Assembly (NCBI GenBank): GCA_964631605.1
Contig: CAZVYG010000005.1
Span: 1-64,000 of the forward strand
Direction of reading: 5' to 3'
DNA length: 64,000 nucleotides
From: JARKQH01 sp964631605
Lineage (GTDB): Bacteria > Verrucomicrobiota > Verrucomicrobiia > Limisphaerales > UBA8199
The notes beneath the pieces are model-generated. The model had not been told where the DNA came from. It made no database searches and worked only from the letters and a program-made list of their open reading frames with translations. A program made the translations under genes and the position numbers. Every line of letters begins with the position of its first letter. Positions within the stretch are counted from its first letter, which is position 1. Positions 39,001 to 48,227 of this stretch are shown here, one piece after another.

Positions 39001-40050
39001 ATTGTGGGTGGCAATCCTTCCGCGGGCATCAACGGCGCCAGCAGTGGTGCGGGACCCAACACCTTCATCCTGGGCGCCAAGGGTGTGGATGCCTTCTTCC
39101 AGGGCTACATCCGTGGCACGAACAATATCGTCAAGGCCGGCTCGGGCTTGTTGAGCTTCAACGGCGTTGGCGCCACCACCAACTCCGACTTCGCCACCTA
39201 CACCAACTACCTTTACAACTCGCTGCTCGCGTACTACGGCAACACCACGATCAGCAACGGCGTGCTGGCCTTGGTGGTGCCCAACGACCTGAGCAACTCG
39301 CCTTCGATCACTCTGGCCGCCCCCACCGCGGTGCTGGATGCGTCGCAAATGGGCTACGTCAGCAACTTCACCGATGCCTACGGCGACAACTCGGCTCTGA
39401 TCACCAATGGTACCCTCCGCATCTACTCCGGCCAGACGCTGGCGGGGCTGGGCACCATTCGGGGCGCGCTCATCGCCGAACCCGGTTCCGTTGTCGCTCC
39501 CGGCCTCCCCGTGGGTGTTCTCACGATCACCAACGGCGTCGCGCTGAACGGCACGATCAACTTTGACCTCAATCGAACCAGCACCCCCCAAGCCGACCAG
39601 ATCGCCGCCCCCTCCGTGGATGTGAGTGGTGCGACGATCAATGTCACCAACCTGGGGCCCGACCTGGTCACGGGCGACACCTTCCAGTTGTTCAGCGGCC
39701 CGGTTGTCGGAACGCCGCTGGCGGTGAATCTGCCCGCGCAAAATCAAGCCGGTACAATTCCTTACGTGTGGACCAACCTGCTGGCGGTCAACGGCAGCAT
39801 CAAGGTTCTCAGCGGCGCTTCCCCGGTTGATCCCACGCCAACGAATCTGACGGCCTCCGTCAGCGGCAATCAGTTGACGCTGAGCTGGCCGGCGAGCCAC
39901 ACGGGTTGGGACCTCCAGACCAACGCGGTGGATGTGGCCAACCCCGCGTTCTGGTTCACCTACCCAGGCTCCAGCGCAACCAACCAGGTGACGGTTACCT
40001 TGGATCCGTCCCAAACCAATGTCTTCTACCGCCTCCGTTTGACCCCGTGA
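36001..40050 (+). CDS. Secreted autotransporter-associated beta-strand-repeat protein
   Basis: A 1349-residue exported surface or extracellular protein. The signal peptide spans about residues 1-35. The body is a beta-helix-like series of passenger repeats; about six units are recognisable by motifs such as LTKQGTGTWILAG, LTKIGTGTLQLQ and NSYAGPTTLNAG. There is no C-terminal autotransporter beta-barrel. The protein ends in a module with LSWPASHTGWDLQT and a terminal FYRLRLTP. The ATG at 36001 follows an A/G-rich ribosome-binding region; an in-frame ATG at 35935 would add 22 charged residues. As first gene of the pectin locus it may bind or position substrate (inference). Confidence 0.82.
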   Translation: MSPTPKSALGFLSRIVLIISLILLAGLAQTALHAASQIWTNAPVDSAWNNTDNWVGRAVPGALNLTGNTVNNDVATFNSPLAGGIGGAGNPILTDDATTAGARSRQIGGITFDTPDCGAYVISTLSPPVLPDTTTPETGILNVSHNGSIQLTASVTNSQRILVPLFTRLPSSTAGIYNFVNNSTNAATLYIESVTNNSANTRGTDFRLGGSNTGTNTIGSLSAGSTTTGANGLTKQGTGTWILAGPGDFRSQTVIRVQEGTLIVKDPAAFSGATTATVTNTGVLQMDGITLNQTSLPLHNGGTLRMNGSNAVNGVAVGAHTGTRATLATLSASDIFVVGTALTANSVVSGGAADTVLRTAGPGTLVFGTDNTYIGRWSFGAATNQISYYNALGTGANANVEAGAILDLTPLGATYFTPTTAGFGASGTGTAIGSTAAAILADAGATLDLLGKTVNLTFTPASSSGDLTHPALYIARGTLALNGNTFIVNNASGTPLGVGTYRLIQQASGGVSSAGGYAVIVNGSGLATGTAAEIQVSGGNVDLVVSIYTPKNLVWKGGNPDSIWDLATTANFLDGATPSVFRTSDNVTFNAVGSANSQVMLAGTLAPGSVTVDTSANDYTFMGTGQIGGGAKLTKIGTGTLQLQTVNTYAGGTVISNGVVQYGVANALPSTGSGDVAIWDGGKLDLNNFDGTINGLNGDGTVDNTAGFASVLTVGNNDRPGSFSGVLKNTSGTLALTKVGTNVLTLAASNSYAGPTTLNAGILGVANEHALGVGDLSLAGGLLDVRSPRLYVNSLAGSAGAVIANNSTASTNRLIVQGTNTTTFGGVIENGAGGGGMALTLLGGSLTMSGGNTYTGGTIVGSGASFYIANGPAGVTGGVIASNGATLGLSGGSTTPGTPTSITTVDGATVSFTAGALGKIWNTQFYGAPNTTNRILAAMSFGGNKSFSNFLGVVRLEANAQARFINIPTGGTGGGDNTTFEFVGNTEVMTRDPATVSLGHIVGGNPSAGINGASSGAGPNTFILGAKGVDAFFQGYIRGTNNIVKAGSGLLSFNGVGATTNSDFATYTNYLYNSLLAYYGNTTISNGVLALVVPNDLSNSPSITLAAPTAVLDASQMGYVSNFTDAYGDNSALITNGTLRIYSGQTLAGLGTIRGALIAEPGSVVAPGLPVGVLTITNGVALNGTINFDLNRTSTPQADQIAAPSVDVSGATINVTNLGPDLVTGDTFQLFSGPVVGTPLAVNLPAQNQAGTIPYVWTNLLAVNGSIKVLSGASPVDPTPTNLTASVSGNQLTLSWPASHTGWDLQTNAVDVANPAFWFTYPGSSATNQVTVTLDPSQTNVFYRLRLTP

Positions 40051-40111
40051 TGGCTGAGCGCGGAGCGAGCGCCGGCGTGGGGCCGGCGCCCGCCTCCCCG
40101 CGTGCCCGAAG

Positions 40112-40981
40112 ATGAAAACAACCAAACAACTCCAAATCACGCGTGCCGCCTTGACGGGCTTTACGCTGATCGAATTGCTGGTGGTCATCGCCATCATCGC
40201 GATACTGGCCGCCATGCTGCTGCCCGTCCTGGCTCGGGCCAAGGAAAGGGCGCAGCGGACCGAATGCGTCAACAACATGCGCCAGTGGGGCATCGGCTGC
40301 CTGATGTATGCCGAGGACTATGACAGCAAGTTCCCCACCACGCAGGCCGGTGGCAACCCAATCAACGTCATCCGCGGGGGCTACTACACGCGGTGGATGT
40401 GGTTTAACGGCGCCTACCAGGGCTACAAAGTCCCCCAGAGCTGGACCCAGATTCCCAATGACCCCAAGAATTACTTCCAGGGCCTGGGCATGCTCTATCC
40501 CCAAAACCTCGCCGGCAACGGGCGCATCTTTTACTGCCCGGGCCTGAACGCCAAAAAATCGCCCATCGGCTCAAGCTATTATGAGCCCCTGCTGACTTCG
40601 ACCACGGCGCAAAACGACAGCAACAACCCTGGCAGTGTCCGCTGCAGCTACATCTATAATCCGTGGGTGAGAAACCCCGCCGGCACCGACAACGAGTCCC
40701 TCACGCGCCTGTACCAAAAAGCCAGCCAGGTTTCCAAGCGCAAACTTTTCGGCATGGATTTCATTGACAGCGCCGCCTGGCTGCCCGGGGGCGAAGTGGA
40801 CATCAACGGGATCAACTTCTCCCACAGCCGCAGCAAAGGCTGGAACGTCCTGTTCACCGACGCGAGCGTCGAATTCAGAAAAATCAACGCCAGAACCAAG
40901 GCCGTGTATGCACTGGGCGGGTTTAACGGCCAATATGACATCAAGGGCATTTGTGATTTGGCCGAGCTCGTCTTTGAATAG
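40112..40981 (+). CDS. Prepilin-type (pseudopilin-like) secreted protein
   Basis: A 289-residue protein with a type IV prepilin N-terminus. A short basic leader ends in G, then FTLIELLVVIAIIAILAAML is the methylation and hydrophobic helix segment. The C-terminal portion resembles the large family of type II secretion G-like proteins abundant in Planctomycetota and Verrucomicrobiota, including a FTDASVEF-type end. It should be processed by a prepilin peptidase and anchored or assembled at the envelope. The function is unknown. It sits between the repeat protein and the pectinase genes, 61 bases after the former, and its 3' end overlaps the next gene by 47 bases. Confidence 0.88.
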   Translation: MKTTKQLQITRAALTGFTLIELLVVIAIIAILAAMLLPVLARAKERAQRTECVNNMRQWGIGCLMYAEDYDSKFPTTQAGGNPINVIRGGYYTRWMWFNGAYQGYKVPQSWTQIPNDPKNYFQGLGMLYPQNLAGNGRIFYCPGLNAKKSPIGSSYYEPLLTSTTAQNDSNNPGSVRCSYIYNPWVRNPAGTDNESLTRLYQKASQVSKRKLFGMDFIDSAAWLPGGEVDINGINFSHSRSKGWNVLFTDASVEFRKINARTKAVYALGGFNGQYDIKGICDLAELVFE

Positions 40982-42155
40982 CCTTTGGCTCTCCGCTTTG
41001 CTCGCCGCCGCCACCCTCCCGGCGGCGGAACTGCGCGACGAATGGATTGACTCCGACACCGGGCACCGCGTCACGCGGCTCTCGCGCGTGCCCGGCGAAA
41101 GTCTGAGTCTGTACTTTCATCAAAACGGCTTTACCGCTTCCGGCGACAAGCTGGTTTTTGAAAACACCCCCGCCGACGCGCCCCCGGGCGAACGCGGCCC
41201 GCGCACCAGCCGCATCTACGTTTACGACTTCAACCAGAAGCAATCCGAGTTGCTGGTGGAGAACGGCGGCCGGGTCATCCTGGTGGCGGCCAGGGGGCGG
41301 CGGGTGTACCACCAACGGTTCAATGAACTCTTCGCCACCCATCTGGACACGCGCAAGACCACCACCCTGGCCGAGCTGCCGCCGCGCTGGCGGGTCAGCG
41401 CAATCAACTGCGACGAAACCCTGGGCGCAGGCACGTTCGTCGAAGGCGGCCCCCCGATTGATACCAGCGGCCCGAAGTCCTCCTGGTTCGACCGCATTTT
41501 TGAAGCGGCGCGGCCGGGGGGCATTTTTCTGGCGGACCTCAAGACCGGCCAGACCCGCGTGATCCACCGGGGGACGAACTGGTTCAATCATTTGCAGTTC
41601 TCGCCGGCCGACCCCACGCTGCTCCAGTACTGTCACGAGGGCCCCTGGCACAAGCTCGACCGCATCTGGCATATTCGCACCGATGGCAGCGGCGTGCGGC
41701 TGATTCATGCCCGCACCCTCCCCATGGAAATCGCGGGCCATGAATTCTGGAGCCCCGACGGCAAAACCGTCTGGTTCGACCTGCAGGTTCCGCGCAGCGA
41801 AACCTTTTTCCTCGCCGGCGTGGAAATCGAAACCGGCCGCAAAATCCGCTACCCGCTCGAGCGCGATCAGTGGTCGGTTCACTACAACATCTCCTGGGAT
41901 GGAAAACTCTTTGCCGGCGATGGCGGCGCGCCCAACATGGTGGCCCGCGCCAGGGACGGCAAATGGATTTACCTCTTCACGCCGCAACCGGACGGCACCC
42001 TGAAAGCCGAGCGGCTGGTGAACATGGCGAAGCATGATTATGAGCTCGAGCCGAATGTGCAATTCACGCCCGATGGCAAATGGATTGCGTTCCGCGCCAA
42101 TTTCGACGGCCCGGCGCAGGTGTACGCCGTTGAAGTCGCGAAAGCCAGGCGGTGA
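40935..42155 (+). CDS. Oligogalacturonate lyase (PL22)
   Basis: Cleaves unsaturated and saturated oligogalacturonides by beta-elimination, a late step in pectin breakdown. A seven-bladed propeller is expected. The family N-terminal signature EWIDSDTGHRVTRLS is followed by SLYFHQNGFTASGDKLVFEN. Histidine-containing motifs YCHEGPW and AGHEFWSPDG fit the Mn-binding site. A signal-like segment (LWLSALLAAATLPAAE) implies export, whereas many PL22 enzymes are cytoplasmic. The start is uncertain: ATG at 40935, GTG at 40953 and TTG at 40974 all lie inside the upstream gene, so translation is probably coupled. Confidence 0.87.
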   Translation: MTSRAFVIWPSSSLNSLWLSALLAAATLPAAELRDEWIDSDTGHRVTRLSRVPGESLSLYFHQNGFTASGDKLVFENTPADAPPGERGPRTSRIYVYDFNQKQSELLVENGGRVILVAARGRRVYHQRFNELFATHLDTRKTTTLAELPPRWRVSAINCDETLGAGTFVEGGPPIDTSGPKSSWFDRIFEAARPGGIFLADLKTGQTRVIHRGTNWFNHLQFSPADPTLLQYCHEGPWHKLDRIWHIRTDGSGVRLIHARTLPMEIAGHEFWSPDGKTVWFDLQVPRSETFFLAGVEIETGRKIRYPLERDQWSVHYNISWDGKLFAGDGGAPNMVARARDGKWIYLFTPQPDGTLKAERLVNMAKHDYELEPNVQFTPDGKWIAFRANFDGPAQVYAVEVAKARR

Positions 42156-42162
42156 AGGCCGT

Positions 42163-43518
42163 ATGCAAATCTCAATCGCCGCGGTTTTTATTTCCTCTCT
42201 CCTGGCGTTTTCAGCCTCCCGGGCTGTCGCTACAGATGGCCCCGCCGCAACCGCGCGGTTCCCGGTCACGGACTTCGGCGCGAAGGGCGATGGCCAGACC
42301 CTCAACACGCGGGCGATTCAATCCGCCATAGACCGCTGTGCCGAAGCCGGGGGCGGCACGGTGGTGGTGCCGGAGGGCGTGTTTGTCAGCGGCGCGATTT
42401 TCCTGAAGGCGGGCGTGAACTTGAGCGTCGAGCAAGGCGGCGTGCTGAAAGGTTCGCAAAACACCAATGATTATCCCTGGATTCCCACGCGCATTGCCGG
42501 TCTGGAAATGAAATGGCCCGCGGCGCTGGTCAACGCCAGCAACCTCGCGAGTCTCGAACTGAGCGGCGCGGGCACTCTGGACGGCTCGGGAGAGCGCTGG
42601 TGGCGCGAGTACTGGACGGCGCGCGCGAACGAAAAGGAAGGCCTGGACCCCCATTTCAAAGTCCCCCGCCCGCGACTGGTGCATATCATCGAGTGCCGGA
42701 GAGTGGTCGTGCGCGATCTCTGGCTCAAGGACGCCGCCTTCTGGAACCTGCAACTCACCTACTGCGACGGCGTCGAGGTGCATAATCTCAAAATCCGCGC
42801 CCCGCACGAACCGATCAAAGCCGCCAGCTCCGATGGCATAGACATTGACTCGACCCGGAACGTCCTCATCACCGGCTGCGACATTGAATGCGACGATGAT
42901 GCCATCTGTTTGAAAGCCGGCCGCGACGCGGACGGCTTGCGGGTAAACCGACCGACCGAGAACGTGGTGATTCGCGACTGCCGCGTCGGCCAGGCCGCCG
43001 GCCTGGTGGTCTTTGGCAGCGAAACGGCGGGCGGCATTCGCAACGTCCGCGTGTCCAACTGCCGGGCGGACAAGGGCTGCGGGGAAATTGTTCGGTTCAA
43101 GACCCGCATGGGCCGGGGCGGCGTGGTGGAGGACATTGTTTATGAGAACATCGTGGCCGAAGGCGCGGCCCGCGTCTTCAGTTTCAACATGAACGCCTTC
43201 AGCACCACCTGGCTGCCGGAGGAGTTCCGCACGCCGGTGCCGCCGGAGCGGGGCACGCCGGTCTTTCGCAACATCACCGTGCGCAATCTCACCGCCCGAA
43301 AGTGCGTGTCGGCCGGCTCGCTGGTGGGCTTGTCCGCCAGCCCCCTGCGCGACCTCACGCTCGAGGAGGTGGAGATCGAAGCGCGCGATGGCTTCACCAT
43401 CCGAAATGCGACCGGCTTGCGTTTCAACAAGGTGAAGGTCAACGGCCGGCTGGTTGAGTCCCCGCCGGACGGCCCGGTTCCGGCCAATGCCAGGCGGCCG
43501 CGCACGGCGGCGGATTAG
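42163..43518 (+). CDS. Secreted polygalacturonase (GH28)
   Basis: Hydrolyses galacturonan, probably exo-acting. The 451-residue protein has a signal peptide and a parallel beta-helix of the GH28 family. The catalytic region has Asp224/227/229 in SSDGIDIDSTRN and Asp244-246 in CDDDAICLKAG. The usual GHG motif is replaced by VFGSETAGG, as in many bacterial exo-type GH28 enzymes. The RFKTRMGRGG segment supplies the substrate-binding Arg/Lys. The ATG at 42163 is preceded by a good GGTGAAGG ribosome-binding site that overlaps the stop of the PL22 gene. Confidence 0.92.
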   Translation: MQISIAAVFISSLLAFSASRAVATDGPAATARFPVTDFGAKGDGQTLNTRAIQSAIDRCAEAGGGTVVVPEGVFVSGAIFLKAGVNLSVEQGGVLKGSQNTNDYPWIPTRIAGLEMKWPAALVNASNLASLELSGAGTLDGSGERWWREYWTARANEKEGLDPHFKVPRPRLVHIIECRRVVVRDLWLKDAAFWNLQLTYCDGVEVHNLKIRAPHEPIKAASSDGIDIDSTRNVLITGCDIECDDDAICLKAGRDADGLRVNRPTENVVIRDCRVGQAAGLVVFGSETAGGIRNVRVSNCRADKGCGEIVRFKTRMGRGGVVEDIVYENIVAEGAARVFSFNMNAFSTTWLPEEFRTPVPPERGTPVFRNITVRNLTARKCVSAGSLVGLSASPLRDLTLEEVEIEARDGFTIRNATGLRFNKVKVNGRLVESPPDGPVPANARRPRTAAD

Positions 43519-43529
43519 GCCGGCTGGAT

Positions 43530-46500
43530 ATGCGATGCTTTTCTGCGCGATGGCCGGGACAGGCCTGTTCCCGGCGGTGGAAGGCCCTCGAGCGGGTCGT
43601 GCTCCTGGTGGTCGTTGCGGCGGTGTTCGCCCCCGCCGCGCAGGCGCAGCGCCAGATGGAAAAGCTGGGCCGGGGGCTGGTCGTTCTGCGTTCAGCCACC
43701 TCGCAGGCTTACCTCAGTTGGCGGCTGCTGGCCACGGACCCCGAGGACATTGCCTTTAATGTGTACCGTTCCGTCGGCGGGGCCTCGGCGATCAAGATCA
43801 ATCCGGGCGCGCCGCTGAGTCAAACGGCGGATTTCCTCGACACCACCGCCAACCTCTCGGTGTCCAATGCCTGGCAGGTCGTTCCCGTCATCGGCGGGGT
43901 CGAGCAGGCGCCCAGCCCGCCGTTCGGACTCGCCGCCAATTCGCCGGTGCGCCGATACCTCAACCTGCCGCTGCAAACGCCCGTCAACGATGGGCTGAAT
44001 TATGATGTCAAATTCTGCTGGGTGGGCGATTTCGACGGTGACGGCGAGTACGATTACCTGGTGGACCGGACCGCCACGACCGGCAACCAGCGCCAATACC
44101 TTCAGGCCTACCTCCGCAACGGCACGCTGCTCTGGCAGGTGGACATGGGACCGCTCAGCACCAACCGCTCCAACACCTACGAACCCGATGCCGCCGCCAT
44201 CAGCGTGGGGGACAAGGACAATGTCACCGTTTACGACCTGGACGGCGATAACCGCGCCGAGGTGGTGGTTCGGGTCGCCAACGGCACAGTCCTGCCCGGC
44301 AACCTCATCGTCACCACCAACAACAACGTCTCGCAATTCCTCTCCGTTCTCGACGGCCTGACCGGCGCCGAGCGGGCGCGCGCGCTGATCCCCAATCCCT
44401 ATTTCGCGGACGGCCCGCTCAATTGCCATGCGGGAATTGCCTATTTCGATGGCATCCACCCCAGCATCCTGTTCAGCGGCGAAAACCGGGTTGGCACCGG
44501 CAATTTTCAACGGCTTGCGGTCGCCTGGGATTTTCGCAACGGCAAACTCACCCAGCGCTGGCTTTACCAAACTCCCCCCGGCCAGAATGACGAGGAGGGC
44601 CACCAACTCCGCATCGCGGACGTCAACCACGATGGCAGGGACGACCTCATTCGCATCGGCAGCGTGGTGACGGACAGCAACGGCGTGCCCGTCACGCTTT
44701 ACTCGACCGAGCTCGGCCACGGCGACCGTTACCACGTCTCCGACCTGGATCCGGACCGCCCCGGCCTCGAGATGTTCGCCATCCAGCAGAATAATCCCAC
44801 GCTCTTGGCCACCGCGTTGCAGGACCTGGGCACCGGCGTGCTCTTCAAAAAGTGGTACTCCGGCTCGGTCACGGACGTCGGCCGCGGCCTGACGGTGGAC
44901 CTCCATCCCCACTACCGCGGCGCGGAGGTTTTCTCGACCCAGCCCGGGATGTTCGACGCCCGCGGTGTCCGGATTGGCAACGCCCGGCCCTGGCCGTGGG
45001 AGGGCATCTGGTGGGATGCGGACATGAACCGCGAGTTTTTCGCGGCGCGGGATGGCAGCGGCCTTCGCCCCTGCATCAATCGTTGGGACTACACGACGGA
45101 AACGGAAACCTTGCTTTACAACGTTCAAACCGAAGGGGTTCACTCCGCCTACGGCGCCCGGCCGGCGTTCTTTGGCGACCTCCTCGGGGATTGGCGGGAG
45201 GAATTCGTCGTCGTGGCGGATGACTATTCGGCGCTCCGCATCTACTCGACCACCACCCCGGCGACCAACCGGTTCTATTGCCTGATGCAGAACCCCCAAT
45301 ATCGCGTGCAATGCACCTTCAAAGGGTATTACCAGGCCAGTTACCCCGATTATTTCCTCGGCAACAACCTGCCGCCCGTTCCGGTTCCTCCCGTTTCGGA
45401 CGCCCAACGGCTGTGGCGTGGCGGCGGCGCGAACTTGTGGGACGAAGCCGCCACGGCGAACTGGCTCACGAATAATCTCTGGATCAGCAACACGGTCAAA
45501 GTCCCGTTCACCTCCGGGGCCTCGGTTCTGTTCGACGCATCCGGCTCGAACCACGCCGCCGTGACACTGGTTGGCTCGCTCCATCCAGGCGACGTCCGGG
45601 TGTGGTCGCCCAGGGATTATACCTTTGCGGGATCTGGCGAACTGGCGGGCGGCATGGCCCTGACGAAGGCGGGCGCGGGCAGGCTGATCCTCAACGGCAC
45701 CAACCGCTACACCGGCAGGACCCTGGTCGGCGAGGGGGCCTTGGTCGTAAACGGCCTGCTTGCAGCCAGCCCGGTCACGGTGCGGGGCGGCATCTGGCGG
45801 GACGGGCGTCTCTGCGGGACGGGCGTCCTCGGTTCCCCCGTGCGAATCGAAGAAGGGGGCGGGGTTTCGCCCGGCCAGGGGACCAATTCACCCGGCCTCC
45901 TCACCCTCAGCAATCACCTCACGCTCGCCGGCCGCACCTTAAACCACTTTGATTTGTCCGACGACCCCGCCGGCACCCTCAAGACCAACGACCGGCTGGC
46001 GGTTGCTGGAAACCTGACCCTGATCGGCACCAACACCCTCGTCATCCACAAACTGGACGGTGTCTTGCCGCAGGCAAGCGTCTATCCCTTGATCAGTTAC
46101 TCCGGCGCGCTGACAGGCAGCCTCGCCAATTTGACCGTCGCCGGATTGACGGGCGTCCCGTGGGCATTGACCAATCCGCCCGGCCAAATCGCGCTGCTCA
46201 TCAAGAGTTACCGTTCGCCCGCAACAGTCATCTGGACAGGCGGCAGCGGTGGTAATGCCTGGGACCTGCTCACCACCAGCAACTGGCTCAATGGCGCGAC
46301 AAAAGACCAGTTCGCCCCCAACGACACCGTGCGCTTCGACAGCCTCGGCGCCTCGAACCTCACCGTGACGTTGTCCGGCGAGCTCAATCCGGCCGGCGTG
46401 GTCGTGGACAGCGCAGTCAACTACACCTTCGCCGGCGCCGGGGCCATTATCGGCCCGGCGTCGCTGGCCAAGTCCAACACCGGCACTCTCACGATCAGTA

Positions 46501-48131
46501 CCCTCAACAACTCCTACACCGGAAAAACGACTATCGCCGGGGGCACGGTGGTGGTGTCCGAATTGAACGCCGCCGGCTACCCGAGCCCGCTTGGCGCCGC
46601 GAGCTCCAGTCCGGCCAACCTGGTTTTGGCGGGCAGCCCAACCCTGCGCCTCACCGGCGATTCCTACACCGACCGCGGCCTGACCTTGAGCGCGGGCACC
46701 AACACCCTGGACGTTTCCAGCGCCGCCGGCCAGGTGACCCTGGCCGGTCTGCTCACCGGCTCCGGCGCGCTTCTGAAAACCGGCCCCGGCACGCTCGCTC
46801 TCACCCGCAGTAATAACTTTTTCGGCGTCACCATCATCCAGGCCGGCGCGCTCTCGCTGGGCGGCGACGACGCCAACCAGTATGGGCTCGGCGCCGGCGG
46901 AACGGGCACGGTGATTCTCCAGGGGGGCACCCTGACGATGTTCGACAACTCGAGCTCTTACAACAGTATCTACTGGACGCTGCACGTGCCGGCGGGCTCG
47001 ACCGGCACGCTCAATGCCGACAGCCGCGTGGATTATCGCGGCGCGCTCACCGGCGCCGGCACCTTGAACTTCCGCGTGCCGTATGTTCGCACCACGCTTT
47101 ACGGCAACTGGTCCGCTTTTAGCGGCCAAATCAACGTCACCACCGACAGCGACGGCGGCGACTTTCGCGTCAGCAACGGCAACGGTTACGCCAACGCGTC
47201 CGTTCATCTTTCCGACCTGGTGAGCGCCTACCACACCACGGCGGGCGCCAGTGTTGCGATCGGCGCCCTGTCCGGCGCCGCCGGCTCCAAGCTTTCCAAC
47301 ACCGCCTGGACCGTCGGCTCGAAAAACACCCACTCCACTTTTGCCGGAAGCATCGCCGGCAATTCCATCAACAAGGTCGGCACGGGCACGTGGACGCTGA
47401 CCGGCTCGAATTATTACACCGGCCCAACCACGGTGACCGCGGGCACCCTCATGGTGAACGGAGACAACCGCGCGGCGTCGGGCGCCGTGACGGTGGCCGC
47501 CGGCGCGGTTCTGGCCGGCACGGGCTTCATCGGCGGGCCGACCATGATTCAGAACGGCGGCACCCTTTCGCCGGGCAGCAACACCATCGGCACGCTCACC
47601 TTCACCGGCAACCTGAACCTTGAACCGGGCTGCACGAACCTTTTTGAAATCAACAAAACCGCCGGTGCCGCGGACCGGGCGGACGTGGCCGGGACGCTCA
47701 AACTTGGGGGCGCGCTGGTGGTGACCAATCGGTCCGGCGCCCTCGCCGCGGGCGACACCTTCCGCCTCTTCAACGCCGGCACTTTTAGCGGCTCTTTCCA
47801 GACGGTCGCCTTGCCCCCGCTCCCATCCACGCTGGCGTGGGACACCAACGCGCTCGCTGCCAGCGGCATCATCTTTGTCACCACAAAGCCCGCTCCGATG
47901 CCGCCCCGGATCACTTCCGTGGTTCTGGCGAACGGAGCGCTGGTTTACACCGGCACGGGCGGGGTGGCTCGCGCCGACTTCCACCTGCTGGGGTCGTCGA
48001 ATGTGGCGCTGCCACTCGGCTCGTGGGAACGCCTTCTGACCAATCAATTTGATGCACAGGGCAACTTCATCTTTACCAATCCGCCAAACCCGGCCTGGCC
48101 GCAGGGCTTTTACCTGCTCCAGGTGCCGTAG
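43530..48131 (+). CDS. Rhamnogalacturonan lyase (PL11) fused to beta-strand repeats
   Basis: Predicted to cut the rhamnogalacturonan-I backbone by beta-elimination. The signal peptide ends near APAAQAQ. A PL11 domain spans about 38-620; it opens MEKLGRGLVVL and has the Asp-rich calcium-binding loops of the family (FDGDGEYD, YDLDGDNRAE, DVNHDGRDDL) and a GDWREEFVV segment. Residues about 630-1450 instead carry passenger-type beta-strand repeats (LTKAGAGRLILNG, LLKTGPGTLALT, INKVGTGTWTLTG and one more). The protein ends in a short terminal module (GFYLLQVP) with no beta-barrel. At 1533 residues it is more than twice the usual PL11 length. It follows the GH28 gene by 11 bases. Confidence 0.9.
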   Translation: MRCFSARWPGQACSRRWKALERVVLLVVVAAVFAPAAQAQRQMEKLGRGLVVLRSATSQAYLSWRLLATDPEDIAFNVYRSVGGASAIKINPGAPLSQTADFLDTTANLSVSNAWQVVPVIGGVEQAPSPPFGLAANSPVRRYLNLPLQTPVNDGLNYDVKFCWVGDFDGDGEYDYLVDRTATTGNQRQYLQAYLRNGTLLWQVDMGPLSTNRSNTYEPDAAAISVGDKDNVTVYDLDGDNRAEVVVRVANGTVLPGNLIVTTNNNVSQFLSVLDGLTGAERARALIPNPYFADGPLNCHAGIAYFDGIHPSILFSGENRVGTGNFQRLAVAWDFRNGKLTQRWLYQTPPGQNDEEGHQLRIADVNHDGRDDLIRIGSVVTDSNGVPVTLYSTELGHGDRYHVSDLDPDRPGLEMFAIQQNNPTLLATALQDLGTGVLFKKWYSGSVTDVGRGLTVDLHPHYRGAEVFSTQPGMFDARGVRIGNARPWPWEGIWWDADMNREFFAARDGSGLRPCINRWDYTTETETLLYNVQTEGVHSAYGARPAFFGDLLGDWREEFVVVADDYSALRIYSTTTPATNRFYCLMQNPQYRVQCTFKGYYQASYPDYFLGNNLPPVPVPPVSDAQRLWRGGGANLWDEAATANWLTNNLWISNTVKVPFTSGASVLFDASGSNHAAVTLVGSLHPGDVRVWSPRDYTFAGSGELAGGMALTKAGAGRLILNGTNRYTGRTLVGEGALVVNGLLAASPVTVRGGIWRDGRLCGTGVLGSPVRIEEGGGVSPGQGTNSPGLLTLSNHLTLAGRTLNHFDLSDDPAGTLKTNDRLAVAGNLTLIGTNTLVIHKLDGVLPQASVYPLISYSGALTGSLANLTVAGLTGVPWALTNPPGQIALLIKSYRSPATVIWTGGSGGNAWDLLTTSNWLNGATKDQFAPNDTVRFDSLGASNLTVTLSGELNPAGVVVDSAVNYTFAGAGAIIGPASLAKSNTGTLTISTLNNSYTGKTTIAGGTVVVSELNAAGYPSPLGAASSSPANLVLAGSPTLRLTGDSYTDRGLTLSAGTNTLDVSSAAGQVTLAGLLTGSGALLKTGPGTLALTRSNNFFGVTIIQAGALSLGGDDANQYGLGAGGTGTVILQGGTLTMFDNSSSYNSIYWTLHVPAGSTGTLNADSRVDYRGALTGAGTLNFRVPYVRTTLYGNWSAFSGQINVTTDSDGGDFRVSNGNGYANASVHLSDLVSAYHTTAGASVAIGALSGAAGSKLSNTAWTVGSKNTHSTFAGSIAGNSINKVGTGTWTLTGSNYYTGPTTVTAGTLMVNGDNRAASGAVTVAAGAVLAGTGFIGGPTMIQNGGTLSPGSNTIGTLTFTGNLNLEPGCTNLFEINKTAGAADRADVAGTLKLGGALVVTNRSGALAAGDTFRLFNAGTFSGSFQTVALPPLPSTLAWDTNALAASGIIFVTTKPAPMPPRITSVVLANGALVYTGTGGVARADFHLLGSSNVALPLGSWERLLTNQFDAQGNFIFTNPPNPAWPQGFYLLQVP

Positions 48132-48133
48132 GG

Positions 48134-48152
48134 CTTTCCGCCGGCGGGAAAG
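48134..48152 (+). terminator. Weak hairpin after the PL11 gene
   Basis: CTTTCC and GGAAAG arms enclose seven GC-rich bases directly after the PL11 stop. No T-tract follows, so termination would be partial at best. Confidence 0.25.
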
Positions 48153-48227
48153 ATTCCTCGACAGGCCGGATGTCGCGCCTGAACCTCAACCCATGCCTGG
48201 CTGCTGGCAGCATACGAAAGGGTCCGT

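Noticed and set aside
43530..48131. Possibility that the PL11/repeat fusion is two genes joined by a sequencing error
   Set aside because: The frame is continuous, a second start with a signal peptide is lacking at the junction, and the repeat part carries the same terminal module type as other secreted proteins.
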